The notes under the pieces were generated by a model, which saw only the letters and a list, made by a program, of their open reading frames with translations, was not told where the DNA came from and did no database searches. The position numbers were made by a program, and so were the translations under genes. From NCBI RefSeq assembly GCF_030815485.1, contig NZ_JAUSWV010000002.1:8122001-8186000 (forward strand): a DNA stretch of 64,000 nucleotides, written 5' to 3'. The DNA comes from Streptomyces rishiriensis. Lineage in GTDB: Bacteria > Actinomycetota > Actinomycetes > Streptomycetales > Streptomycetaceae. The first letter of the stretch is position 1; each line of letters starts with the position of its first letter. Shown in pieces: positions 1-8,576 of this stretch.

Positions 1-300
1 GCCGTGCGGCAACTGGGCATGCTGGGCGTCGAACCGCGGGTGGAGGTCTCCGTCGACAGCTTCCAGCTCCTGCCCCTGCTGGTGGCGGGCACCCACCGCA
101 TCGCCCTGGTCCAGGCCCGGCTCGCCCGGCTGCTGGCCCCCATCGCCGCCGTACGCGTGCTGGAACCGCCCTACGAGGCGGTCCCCCTGCGGGAGGCGAT
201 GTGGTGGCACCCCGTGCACACGCACGACGCGGCCCACATCTGGTTGCGCGAGACGGCCGCCCGCGTCGGCCGCCGCATGCCCGACGCGAACGAGAGGTGA
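1..300 (+). CDS. LysR-family regulator, C-terminal end (partial)
   Basis: The gene enters from the left edge and only its last 99 codons are visible, ending in TGA at 298-300. The stretch reading VEVSVDSFQLLPLLVAGTHRIALVQARLA, followed by the VPLREAMWWHPVHTHDAAHIWLRE region, is the normal C-terminal half of a LysR substrate-binding domain: a helix that recognises the effector cleft, a loss-of-function-prone linker, then a Trp-rich segment just before the last helix. The DNA-binding domain lies outside the window, so the target genes cannot be named. The next gene in the window is a convergent relic, so this regulator probably acts on genes to its left. Family assignment is fairly sure; a function is not. 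Confidence 0.75.
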   Translation, partial: AVRQLGMLGVEPRVEVSVDSFQLLPLLVAGTHRIALVQARLARLLAPIAAVRVLEPPYEAVPLREAMWWHPVHTHDAAHIWLRETAARVGRRMPDANER

Positions 301-648
301 GCCGGGCCGGAAGCGGGCGTGTCCGAGGCCGTCATCCACCGGCCGGATCGGCGCCATCCGGCACACGCATGCGGCCGGGGTGGGCATGGCGGTGCACGGA
401 CCGGATGATGGTGACACCTCGCGCGTCATCGCGCAGACGTCCGCCGACCTCCCGTGCCGTCCGTCCCGCGGGGCCGGTGTGCCGCCTTCCTGCCCTTGAG
501 CCTCGCCATGCCTCTTCCCCTCCCGCCGTGCCCACCGGCCGCCGCCGAGCCCCGCCGTCCCCGGGCGGTCAGGGCCGTCGGCCATCCCGCAGAAGGGCAG
601 CCGTCCGGCCGCCCGCGCGCCCTCGGTGCGGCAGGCAAGCGGCGGACG
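301..648. other. gap without a recognisable gene
   Basis: About 350 bases separate the LysR end from the LacI relic, which converge here. I see no protein family in any frame, no clear terminator hairpin and no repeat. Open frames on both strands are the long stop-poor frames expected of very GC-rich DNA. Confidence 0.5.
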
Positions 649-1326
649 TCATCGCGCCGGTGCCGCCATCGTCGACCGGCGTACGACGAGCTCGGGCCGG
701 AGCACCACGTGGGTGTGTTCGTGAAGGGATCCGCCGGCGGCCGTTTCCTCGATGAGCAGGCGGCCGGCCTGCCGTCCCATGGCGACGGCCGGCCGTCGCA
801 CCGAGGTGAGCGGGACGACGGCGGACGCGGCGAACTCGATGTCGTCGTATCCGACCACCGCGATGTCGTCCGGCACCCGCAGCCCGGCTTCGTACAGTGC
901 CTGCAGCACGCCCAGGGCGAGCAGGTCGTTGGCGCAGAAGACGGCGGTCGGCCGCTGAGGCAGGCCGAGGATGCGCTGACCGGCATCCCTGCCGGCGCCG
1001 ACGGTGAGGGCGCTGCAGGGCAACTCCCGCAGAGCCGTGGACGGCAGACCGGCCGCGCGCACGGCGTCAAGGGCTCCGCGGCGGCGGTCCCGCACCTGCT
1101 GGAGGCCGCCGGGACCGCTGACGTAGGCGATGGAGCGGTGTCCCTGTTCGATCAGGTGGCGTGCCGCGGCCTGACCGCCGACGACATCGTCGATCCCCAC
1201 GGAGCAGGCGGCCGGCTCGGGCGCGTTGATGCCGATTCGCGAACCCGTCCTGCTCCCCGGCCCTGGCGTCCGTCCCCCGGGGTCGGCCCGGTGTGCCGTA
1301 TGCCCGGCGGCCGCCACCCGGTCCAC
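649..1326 (-). pseudogene. LacI-family regulator relic lacking the DNA-binding domain
   Basis: From about residue 40 the reading frame matches the second half of a LacI-type effector domain: GGQAAARHLIEQGHRSIAYVSGP, then PTAVFCANDLLALGVLQALYEAGLRVPDDIAVVGYDD and the end VPLTSVRRPAVAMGRQA with a C-terminal VLRPELVVRRST. About 150 residues are missing: there is no helix-turn-helix, no hinge helix and no first half of the sugar-binding domain. The first 35 residues of the frame are low-complexity and do not look like a LacI protein. It lies four bases downstream of the stop of an intact LacI gene on the same strand. I read it as a 5'-truncated second LacI gene. A translated effector-only fragment is possible but less likely. 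Confidence 0.7.
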
Positions 1327-1329
1327 GGC

Positions 1330-2388
1330 CTAACTGCTCCGCGGTGCTGCGGTGGTGCCGCGCACGACCAGACGGGGGGTCATCGTGTTCTGCATGGCTC
1401 TGTCCCTTCGGCGTTCCACACGTTCGAGGAGCATGCGGGCTGCGGTGGAGCCCATGGTGTGCCCGGCCTGATCCACGCTGGTCAGCTGGACGGGCGCCAG
1501 GGCGGCGAGTGCCGTGTTGTTGTAGCCGACCAGCGAGAGGTCGTCCGGGATGCGCAGGCCGAGTTCGTGGGCGGCGCGGTAGATGCCCAGTGCGGCGACG
1601 TCCGCGCCGGCCATGACGGCCGTCGGCGGCCGGCTCGCCGTCAGCAGGGTCATGCCCGCCTTGAATCCGCCGTCGTCGGAGTAGGCGGCATGGTGCACGC
1701 GTGCGAACTCCGTCAGCCCATGGCGCTGCATGGCATGCGTGTAACCCTCGCTCAGCACGGTTTCAGGGGTGCGTTTCCACTGGTTGGCCGTGGTGCCGGA
1801 GGCCGAGACCAGGGCGATGTCGCGGTGTCCGAGGGAGACCAGATGGTCCACGACCAGACGGGCGCCCACGTCGTCGGCATCGACGACCGAGTCGTAGGTC
1901 TCGGCCGTGTCGTGATGGCCGATGACCACGCCGGGGGTCGACGCGACCGTTGCCAGCACCTCGTCGCGGGCGGTCCCCGGGGCGATGAGGATCAGTCCGT
2001 CCATCTGGCGGTCGACCATGGACCGGATGGTCCTCGCCTGCTCCTCCGGCCGGAATCCGGCCGCGCCGATCAGCACGGTGTACTCGGTCTGGCGGAGTTC
2101 GTCCCGTACGCCCTCGAGGATGTCCGCGAAGAACGCGTTGCGGACGTTGTCCAGCAGCACGCCGATCGTGTACGTCCGTCCGCGCATGCCGCGTGCCGCC
2201 GCGTGCGGCCGGTAAGCCAGCTCGGCGATGGCCGCCTGGACCTTGTCCCGCATGGCCGGGCTCACTCCGTAGGCGTTGCGCAGCACTTTGGAGACCGCCG
2301 CCGTGGACACCCCGGCGTGCCGGGCGACATCGGTGATGGTCACGCGCTTGTTCTGCTTGGCCGCAGGAGCTCCGTCCATCCTCAGCAC
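1330..2388 (-). CDS. LacI-family transcriptional regulator of the rhamnoside locus
   Basis: A full-length (352 residues) LacI repressor. Residues about 14-60 form the helix-turn-helix and hinge (VTITDVARHAGVSTAAVSKVL, then YRPHAAARGMRG). The rest is a periplasmic-binding-protein-like effector domain (TIGVLLDNVRNAFFADILEGV near 75; PTAVMAGADVAALGIYRAAHELG near 250; LTSVDQAGHTMG near 315). It is divergently transcribed from a sugar-import and glycosidase operon and almost certainly represses it, with release by a sugar from that pathway, perhaps rhamnose or a rhamnoside (inference). A near-palindrome at 2531-2549 is the best operator candidate. The ATG at 2386-2388 is used; GGATGGACGGAGC around it gives no strong Shine-Dalgarno signal, so the start is slightly uncertain. 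Confidence 0.93.
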   Translation of the reverse strand: MLRMDGAPAAKQNKRVTITDVARHAGVSTAAVSKVLRNAYGVSPAMRDKVQAAIAELAYRPHAAARGMRGRTYTIGVLLDNVRNAFFADILEGVRDELRQTEYTVLIGAAGFRPEEQARTIRSMVDRQMDGLILIAPGTARDEVLATVASTPGVVIGHHDTAETYDSVVDADDVGARLVVDHLVSLGHRDIALVSASGTTANQWKRTPETVLSEGYTHAMQRHGLTEFARVHHAAYSDDGGFKAGMTLLTASRPPTAVMAGADVAALGIYRAAHELGLRIPDDLSLVGYNNTALAALAPVQLTSVDQAGHTMGSTAARMLLERVERRRDRAMQNTMTPRLVVRGTTAAPRSS

Positions 2389-2415
2389 CCCGAGTTTCGT
2401 CGTCGTAGGTATAAC

Positions 2416-2446
2416 GGTCTACACGACATCCCCAGAGTGGCGTCAA
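2416..2446 (-). promoter_or_regulatory. possible promoter of the LacI gene
   Basis: On the minus strand a TTGACG hexamer (2441-2446) and a TAGACC hexamer (2416-2421) are separated by 19 bases, resembling a housekeeping-sigma promoter. It would start transcription about 20-25 bases before the LacI start codon. The -35 is strong, the spacing is at the long limit and the -10 is imperfect. Confidence 0.35.
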
Positions 2447-2530
2447 GTCCTGCTCCTGTCACGCCGACGTTACGGTGCTGTGTCTTGACGGGGTGAGGGG
2501 TGAGGTGCAGGGTATTGCCCACTCGCCGTG

Positions 2531-2549
2531 GAGAACGTTTTACGCTCTC
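2531..2549. promoter_or_regulatory. putative LacI operator
   Basis: GAGAACGTTTTACGCTCTC is an imperfect 19-bp inverted repeat in which seven of nine base pairs match around a central T. It lies in the divergent region between the LacI gene and the solute-binding-protein gene, 83 bases before the latter's start. LacI-family operators are usually 14-20 bp inverted repeats with a CG-containing half site, which fits. No other inverted repeat of this quality was seen in the 243-bp intergenic region. Confidence 0.6.
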
Positions 2550-2631
2550 ATCGCGCTGCACGCCGGGTCTGCCTTTTCGCCCCGGCGCCTTCCACGCTCC
2601 TTGCTCTCTCCAAGATCTCCGGGAGTCATCC

Positions 2632-3948
2632 GTGTCCGTTCGCATGCCCAGCGCCCGACGTGCGCGCCTGAGCCTGTTCACCGCCGGCGCCGTCTCGCTG
2701 GCGCTGCTCGCCACCGCCTGCGGCGGCAGCGGTGGCAGCTCCTCGGCCACGCCGAAGGAGTTCAGCTACCTGAGCGTCACCGAGAACACCACCGTCAAGA
2801 CGGCCCTGACCACCCTGTCGAAGGGCGCGTGCAAGACGGCGGACGACGCCCTGCCGCTGAAGGTGGAGACCGTCCCGCAGGCGAGCCTGGACCAGAAGCT
2901 GCAACTGCTGGCCGGCCAGAACGCGCTGCCGGTGCAGTTCGCCGCGGGCAACGCCCCCGCACTCACCCAGCAGCTGGCGAAGTCGGGCAAGGTCGCCGAC
3001 CTGGAGCAGAAGCTCAAGGACCTCGGTGTCTACCTCCAGCTGGAGCCGGCCGCGATCTCCACCATCAAGGCGCTGTACGGCGGCGAACTCCAGGTCCTGC
3101 CCTACGAGTACAACATCGAGGGGATCTTCTACAACAAGAAGATCTTCAAGGAGAACGGGCTGAAGGTGCCCGGCACATGGAACGAACTGGTCGCGGCGGC
3201 CGCGACCCTGGAGACCAAGGGCATCCAGCCGTTCTCCGCCTCCGGCCAGCAGGGCTGGCCGCTGACCCGGATGGTCAGCGGCTACCTCTACCGGAGCCTG
3301 GGCCCCTACGCCCTGCAGGACGTCGCCGACGGCAAGGCGAAGCTGACCGACGCGAAGTACGTCAAGGCCGCCGAGGAGATCGCCGCGCTCGGCAAGAAGG
3401 GCTACTTCGGCAAGGGCGTCGGCTCGATCGACTACGACACCGCCATGAACCAGTTCCTGAGCGGCAAGGCCGGCATGCTCTACATGGGCAGCTGGGCGCT
3501 GGCGAACATCTCCGACCGGAAGCAGAACAAGGTCGGGGCCGAGAACGTCGGGTTCATGCCCTTCCCCGCCGTCACCGGGGGCAAGGGATCGATCGACCAG
3601 TACCCCTCCAACGTCGGTCTCGGCATCACCCTCGGTGCCCAGTCCTTCGATGACAAGACCGGCGACTGGGTGTCCTGCATCGCCAGGAACTACGGCACGA
3701 CCGCGCTGAAGGACCACGGCTCCATCTCCGGGTTCAAGGTGAACACCGACGTGAAGGACGCCAACGAGGTCACCACTCAGGTCCGCGACACCATCAGCAC
3801 CTCGAAGCAGAACGTGCTGTGGTTCGAGGCCCTGTTCAGCACCAAGGCCACCACCGTCAGCCAGACCAACGCGGCGGGCCTGGTCACCGGAAGCATGAGC
3901 CCGAAGCAGTTCATGCAGACCGTCCAGGACGCGCTGGCCGCCCAGTGA
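2632..3948 (+). CDS. sugar ABC transporter substrate-binding lipoprotein
   Basis: A 438-residue extracytoplasmic binding protein of the CUT1 type. The start is GTG 2632, chosen because GGGAG lies 6 bases before it and the arginine-rich n-region of a signal peptide follows at once. The lipobox is LLATAC with the modified Cys near residue 30, followed by a Gly/Ser linker, so the protein is anchored to the outer face of the membrane. The mature part carries binding-protein motifs such as LPYEYNIEGIFYNKKIFKENG (about residues 160-180) and MLYMGSWALANI (about 280-292). It feeds the two permeases immediately downstream. The rhamnosidase in the same operon suggests a rhamnose-containing ligand, but the exact sugar cannot be read from the sequence. 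Confidence 0.93.
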   Translation: MSVRMPSARRARLSLFTAGAVSLALLATACGGSGGSSSATPKEFSYLSVTENTTVKTALTTLSKGACKTADDALPLKVETVPQASLDQKLQLLAGQNALPVQFAAGNAPALTQQLAKSGKVADLEQKLKDLGVYLQLEPAAISTIKALYGGELQVLPYEYNIEGIFYNKKIFKENGLKVPGTWNELVAAAATLETKGIQPFSASGQQGWPLTRMVSGYLYRSLGPYALQDVADGKAKLTDAKYVKAAEEIAALGKKGYFGKGVGSIDYDTAMNQFLSGKAGMLYMGSWALANISDRKQNKVGAENVGFMPFPAVTGGKGSIDQYPSNVGLGITLGAQSFDDKTGDWVSCIARNYGTTALKDHGSISGFKVNTDVKDANEVTTQVRDTISTSKQNVLWFEALFSTKATTVSQTNAAGLVTGSMSPKQFMQTVQDALAAQ

Positions 3949-4056
3949 CCGGCCAGGGGCGGCCCACCGGCCTCCTCGCGCACCCCGCAGCCCGCGTGCG
4001 CCGCCCCCGGCCCCCTCTGGCAGGTCCCTGTAACGGAAACGAAGTGGACACCACCC

Positions 4057-4941
4057 ATGCACCGCGTACTCGGTGACCGCAGGGCGATCGCGCTCCTGCT
4101 CGGTCCCGCCCTTCTCGTCTACTCACTGATCATGCTGGTCCCCATGGTGTGGTCGCTCGGCTACTCCTTCACCAAGGGCAACACCATCGACGGCTTCACC
4201 GGTAACGGTGTCGCCAACTTCTCCCGCCTCCTCGACGACCCGGCCGTCCACGACGCCCTCTGGTTCACCCTGAAGTACGCGGTGGTCGTCACGGCGGGCC
4301 AGGTCGTCGCCGGCTACCTCCTGGCCCTGCTCTACGTCTTCTTCCTCAAACGTGCCTCCGCGCTCATCCGCACCCTGGTGTTCTTCCCCGTGGTGCTGCC
4401 CACGGTCGCCGTCGGACTGCTCTTCCAGAAGTTCTTCCAGGTCGCCCCGCAGACCGGCCCCGTCAACTCCGTGCTGAACGCGGTCGGCATCGACTCGGTC
4501 GACTTCTTCGGCAGCGCGGGCAGCGTCTTCTGGGTCCTGGTCGTCATGGACATCTGGCGTTCCATGGGCTTCTACGCCGTACTCCTCTTCGCCGGCCTCC
4601 TGGACATCCCCGAAGAGGTTCTCGAATCCGCCCGCCTGGACGGTGCGACGGGCCTCGCACTGGTACGCCACATCGTGCTGCCGCTGTCCATGCCGGTACT
4701 GATGTCCTCACTGGTCTTCAGTGTCAACGGCACCCTGAAGGTCTTCGACTCCATCGTCGCGCTGACCAACGGCGGCCCCGGCAACGCGACCACCCCGCTG
4801 ACCCTGTACATGTTCCAGACGTCGTTCACCTACGGCGACTACGGCTACGGCAGCACCATCGCCCTGCTGCTGACCGTCGTGTGCCTGCTGGTGAGCCTGG
4901 TCGTCTACCGCGTCTCGCGGCGCGACCTCACGGAGGGCTAG
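4057..4941 (+). CDS. sugar ABC transporter permease (MalF-like)
   Basis: A 294-residue inner-membrane permease with six predicted helices, beginning with a hydrophobic segment at residues 10-35. The EAA loop that docks the ATPase is visible near 180-200 (EEVLESARLDGATGLALVRHIVLPLSMPVL), including the conserved G-x(9)-P spacing. It pairs with the next gene to form the CUT1-type pore. A 108-base gap separates it from the binding protein, and its stop lies four bases before the second permease. No ATP-binding subunit is encoded in the operon; in Streptomyces such importers commonly share the multiple-sugar ATPase MsiK encoded elsewhere (established knowledge, not visible here). The Shine-Dalgarno sequence before ATG 4057 is weak. 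Confidence 0.93.
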   Translation: MHRVLGDRRAIALLLGPALLVYSLIMLVPMVWSLGYSFTKGNTIDGFTGNGVANFSRLLDDPAVHDALWFTLKYAVVVTAGQVVAGYLLALLYVFFLKRASALIRTLVFFPVVLPTVAVGLLFQKFFQVAPQTGPVNSVLNAVGIDSVDFFGSAGSVFWVLVVMDIWRSMGFYAVLLFAGLLDIPEEVLESARLDGATGLALVRHIVLPLSMPVLMSSLVFSVNGTLKVFDSIVALTNGGPGNATTPLTLYMFQTSFTYGDYGYGSTIALLLTVVCLLVSLVVYRVSRRDLTEG

Positions 4942-4945
4942 AACC

Positions 4946-5854
4946 ATGGCCACCATCGACACCCCGGTGAAGACCACCGCGAGCCGCCGTCACCGGCAGC
5001 CGTCCAGGCGCACCCGCGCCCCGCGCCGCGGCCGGGCAGGCCGCCTGTGGGTCAAGGCCGTCGTCGCCCTGCTGCTGGTCATCGAGGTCTACCCGCTGAT
5101 CTGGATGTTCCTGACGTCGCTGAAGTCCAACGACGACTACCTGAACAACTCCACCTGGAGCCTGCCCACGACATGGCAGTGGGGCAACTACACCGACGCG
5201 TGGACCACCGGCAACATCGGTCTGTACGTGCAGAACAGCCTCCTCGCGGTCCTCCCGGCCCTGGCGCTGATGCTGCTGCTCGGCACGGCCGCCGGGTTCG
5301 CCCTCCAGGTCATGGTGTGGAAGGGGCGCAGCCTCACGCTGCTGGTCTTCCTCGCGGGCATGATGGTCCCGCCGCAGATGATCCTTCTGCCCCTGTTCAC
5401 CGTGTACTTCCGGACCGGCCTGTCCGGCACGCTGTGGCCGCTCATCCTCACCTACACCGGCACCGGCCTGCCCCTGACCGTCTTCATGATGGCCACCTAC
5501 TACCGCAGCGTCCCGCGCGAGCTGTTCGAGGCGGCCACCATCGACGGCGCCGGCATCCTGCGCGCCTTCTGGACCATCAGCGTCCCCCTGGTCCGCAACG
5601 CCCTCCTCACCGTCGGCCTGGTGCAGTTCTTCTTCATCTGGAACGACCTGCTCATCGCGCTCACCTTCACCAACGACCAGGACCTGCGCACCATCCAGGT
5701 CGGCCTGCTCAACTTCACCGGCGACTTCGGCGCCACCCAGTACGGACCGCTCTTCGCCGCCATCTGCATCAACGTCTTCGGCACCCTCCTGATCTACCTC
5801 TTCCTCAACCAGAAGGTCATGAAGGGCCTCACCTCGGGAGCACTGAAGGGCTGA
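4946..5854 (+). CDS. sugar ABC transporter permease (MalG-like)
   Basis: A 302-residue permease with an Arg-rich cytoplasmic N-terminus of about 30 residues followed by six predicted transmembrane segments (first at VVALLLVIEVYPLIWMFL). The EAA loop is near residues 190-215 (PRELFEAATIDGAGILRAFWTISVPL). GGAGG overlapping the end of the upstream permease gene is its ribosome binding site, so the two permeases are probably translated together. The C-terminus VMKGLTSGALKG is the normal end of MalG-type proteins (KGLTAGAVKG-like). It completes the membrane part of the importer encoded at 2632-5854. Confidence 0.93.
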   Translation: MATIDTPVKTTASRRHRQPSRRTRAPRRGRAGRLWVKAVVALLLVIEVYPLIWMFLTSLKSNDDYLNNSTWSLPTTWQWGNYTDAWTTGNIGLYVQNSLLAVLPALALMLLLGTAAGFALQVMVWKGRSLTLLVFLAGMMVPPQMILLPLFTVYFRTGLSGTLWPLILTYTGTGLPLTVFMMATYYRSVPRELFEAATIDGAGILRAFWTISVPLVRNALLTVGLVQFFFIWNDLLIALTFTNDQDLRTIQVGLLNFTGDFGATQYGPLFAAICINVFGTLLIYLFLNQKVMKGLTSGALKG

Positions 5855-5900
5855 CCCCGGCCCGCCACCCCGCTCCCGCACGTGAAAGAAAGGTCCCCCC

Positions 5901-8495
5901 TTGCTCCGCCCTCAGCCCTCCCCGGTGTCGTTCGAGCACCTTCCGGACGGACTCGGCACCGGCACCCCGGCTCCCCGCCTGAGCTGGACCCTGCCGGCGG
6001 CCACCGGCCCCCAGGACGCCTACGAACTGGAAGTCGCCCGTGCCGGACGCCTCGAGCGCACCGGCCGCGTCGCCGGCCGCGACCAGGTGCTCGTAGCCTG
6101 GCCCGCAGAACCACTGGCCTCCCGGGAACGCGCGACGGTCCGCGTCCGCGTCTGGACCCCGGCCGCCGCCGAACCGTCGGCCTGGAGCGAACCGCGAGTG
6201 GTCGAGGCCGGACTCCTGGCTCCCGCCGACTGGCGGGCCGTACCGGTGGGCGCCGGCTGGGAGGAGGACCCGCAGGCCGAACGCCGCCCGGCCCGGGTCC
6301 GCAAGGACTTCTGTCTCGACCGGCCCGTCGCCCGTGCCCGCCTCTACGTCACCGCCCACGGCCTGTACGAGGTGGAGATCAACGGCCGCCGCGTCGGCGA
6401 CGAGATCCTGGCCCCGGGCTGGACCGTGTACCCGCACCGCCTGCGCTACCGCACCCACGACGTCACCGCCCACCTCACCGAGAGCGCCAACACCATCGGC
6501 GCATGGCTCGCCGACGGCTGGTACCGGGGCAAGTACGGCTTCGACGGCGGCACCCGCAACATCTACGGCACCGACCAGTGCCTCATCGCCCAACTGGAGG
6601 TGACCTACGACGACGGCACCACCCTCGTCGTCGCCACCGACAGCACCTGGAGCGCCGCCCCCGGCCCCATCCTCACCAGCGGCCTCTACGAGGGGGAGAC
6701 CTTCGACGCCCGCCTCCACGACCGCGCCTGGGCCACCCCCTCCGGCGCCGGTCCGCAGAACTGGACGGCCGTCCGCACCGGCGTCCGTGACCCGGCCACC
6801 CTCGTCGCCCCCCTCGGACCGCCCGTGCGCTGCACCCAGGAGATCACCCCGGTCACCGCCACCCGCACCGAAGACGGCCGGTACCTGCTCGACTTCGGCC
6901 AGAACCTCGTCGGCCGCCTCCGCGTCACCGTCGACGGGCCGGCCGGCACCACCCTTACCTTCCGGCACGCCGAAGTCCTCCAGGACGGCGAACTGGCCAC
7001 CCGCCCGCTGCGCGAGGCGTACTCCGTCGACACCCTGATCCTCTCCGGCGCGGGCCCGCTCAGCTGGGAACCCCGCTTCACCCTGCACGGCTTCCGCTAC
7101 GCCGAAGTGACCGGCTGGCCGGGCGAGTTGACGCCGGAGTCGGTGACCGCCCGCGTATACCACACGGACATGCGCCGTACCGGCTGGTTCGAGTGCAGCG
7201 ACCCGCTGGTCAACCGCCTGCACGAGAACGTCGTGTGGAGCATGCGCGGCAACTTCGTCGACCTGCCCACCGACTGCCCCCAGCGCGACGAACGCCTCGG
7301 CTGGACCGGCGACATCCAGGTCTTCGCCCCCACCGCGAGCTACCTCTACGACTGCGCCGGGCTGCTCGACTCCTGGCTCACCGACGTCGGCCTGGAACAG
7401 TTCCCCGACGGCACCGTCCCGTGGTACGTCCCCGTCATCCCGGGCGAGCCGATGTGGACGCCGATCCACCCGGGGGCCGCCTGGGGAGACGTCGCGACGC
7501 TCACTCCGTGGACGCTCTTCCGGCGCTTCGGCGACCTCGGACTCCTCCACCGCCACTACCCGATGGCCAAGGCATGGGTCGACCTCGTGGAACGCCTCGC
7601 CGGACCGACGCGTCTGTGGGACACCGGATTCCAGCTGGGGGACTGGCTCGACCCCGCCGCCCCGCCCGACGATCCCGCCGCGGGCCGCACCGACCGCTAC
7701 CTCGTCGCCACCGCCTACTTCGCCCACTCCGCCCGCCATCTCGCGCTGTCAGCAGCCGAGTTGGCCTACGATGCGGACGCGGCGCACTACGGCAGGCTCG
7801 CCGACGAGGTGACCGAGGCGTTCCGGCACCGCTACCTCCTGCCCTCTGGTCGCATGACGAGCGACAGCGCGACCGCCTACGCACTGGCCATCGTCTTCGG
7901 CCTGCTGACCCCGCGCCAACGCCAGGCGGCCGGCGACCGCCTGGCACAGCTGGTCGCCGAGGACGACGCCCGCATCGCCACCGGCTTCGTCGGCACCCCC
8001 CTGATCTGTGACGCGCTCACCGACACCGGGCACCTGGACACCGCCTACCGCCTGCTGCTGCAGACCGAATGCCCTTCCTGGCTCTACACCGTGACGATGG
8101 GCGCCACCACCATCTGGGAGCGCTGGGACAGTCTGCGCCCCGACGGCACCCTCAACCCCGGAGGCATGACCTCCTTCAACCACTACGCCCTCGGCGCCGT
8201 CGCCGACTGGCTCCACCGCGTCGTCGGCGGCATCACCGCCACCGCCCCCGGCTACCGTGAGATCGCCTTCCGGCCGCGTCCCGGCGGCGGCATCACCTGG
8301 GCCCGCACCCGCCACGAGACACCGTACGGAACAGCGTCGTCGTCCTGGCAGGTCACACCCACCGGCATGACGGCCCGTTTCACGGTGCCCGAAGGGTGCA
8401 CAGCCACCGCCGAACTCCCCGGCCGCGCACCGGTCGCCCTCGGGCCGGGCGAGCACTTGCTCGACACGGCGGAACTGGCAGAAGAGGCCGCCTGA
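5901..8495 (+). CDS. alpha-L-rhamnosidase, GH78
   Basis: An 864-residue GH78 glycosidase that should release L-rhamnose from the non-reducing ends of glycosides. Order: a fibronectin-like N-domain (PVSFEHLPDGLGTGTPAPRLSW near residue 8), a beta-sandwich N-domain (YVTAHGLYEVEINGRRVGDE near 150), a concanavalin-like domain (YLLDFGQNLVGRLRV near 330), the (alpha/alpha)6 catalytic domain and a C-terminal beta-sandwich. The catalytic-domain signature DCPQRDERLGWTGD starts near residue 458; its Glu464 corresponds to the family's general acid. WERWDS near 740 carries the likely general base Glu740. No signal peptide is seen, so the enzyme is probably cytoplasmic and acts on imported glycosides. TTG 5901 is the start, preceded by GAAAGAAAGG. 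Confidence 0.95.
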   Translation: MLRPQPSPVSFEHLPDGLGTGTPAPRLSWTLPAATGPQDAYELEVARAGRLERTGRVAGRDQVLVAWPAEPLASRERATVRVRVWTPAAAEPSAWSEPRVVEAGLLAPADWRAVPVGAGWEEDPQAERRPARVRKDFCLDRPVARARLYVTAHGLYEVEINGRRVGDEILAPGWTVYPHRLRYRTHDVTAHLTESANTIGAWLADGWYRGKYGFDGGTRNIYGTDQCLIAQLEVTYDDGTTLVVATDSTWSAAPGPILTSGLYEGETFDARLHDRAWATPSGAGPQNWTAVRTGVRDPATLVAPLGPPVRCTQEITPVTATRTEDGRYLLDFGQNLVGRLRVTVDGPAGTTLTFRHAEVLQDGELATRPLREAYSVDTLILSGAGPLSWEPRFTLHGFRYAEVTGWPGELTPESVTARVYHTDMRRTGWFECSDPLVNRLHENVVWSMRGNFVDLPTDCPQRDERLGWTGDIQVFAPTASYLYDCAGLLDSWLTDVGLEQFPDGTVPWYVPVIPGEPMWTPIHPGAAWGDVATLTPWTLFRRFGDLGLLHRHYPMAKAWVDLVERLAGPTRLWDTGFQLGDWLDPAAPPDDPAAGRTDRYLVATAYFAHSARHLALSAAELAYDADAAHYGRLADEVTEAFRHRYLLPSGRMTSDSATAYALAIVFGLLTPRQRQAAGDRLAQLVAEDDARIATGFVGTPLICDALTDTGHLDTAYRLLLQTECPSWLYTVTMGATTIWERWDSLRPDGTLNPGGMTSFNHYALGAVADWLHRVVGGITATAPGYREIAFRPRPGGGITWARTRHETPYGTASSSWQVTPTGMTARFTVPEGCTATAELPGRAPVALGPGEHLLDTAELAEEAA

Positions 8496-8576
8496 ACCAC
8501 CTGACGCGCGGTCGGCCCCGCCCCCATATTTTCGGTGGCCTCGTGAGCAGCCGCCACACACACCCGGAGAGCCGCT

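Noticed and set aside
2402..2427. GTCGT/ACGAC and GTAG/CTAC arms near the LacI start as a second operator
   Set aside because: Arms are short and offset from each other; they do not form one symmetric site.
454..2496. Long open frame of 680 codons on the plus strand across the two LacI genes
   Set aside because: It is antisense to clear LacI sequence. Long stop-free antisense frames are normal in DNA this GC-rich, and the product matches no family.
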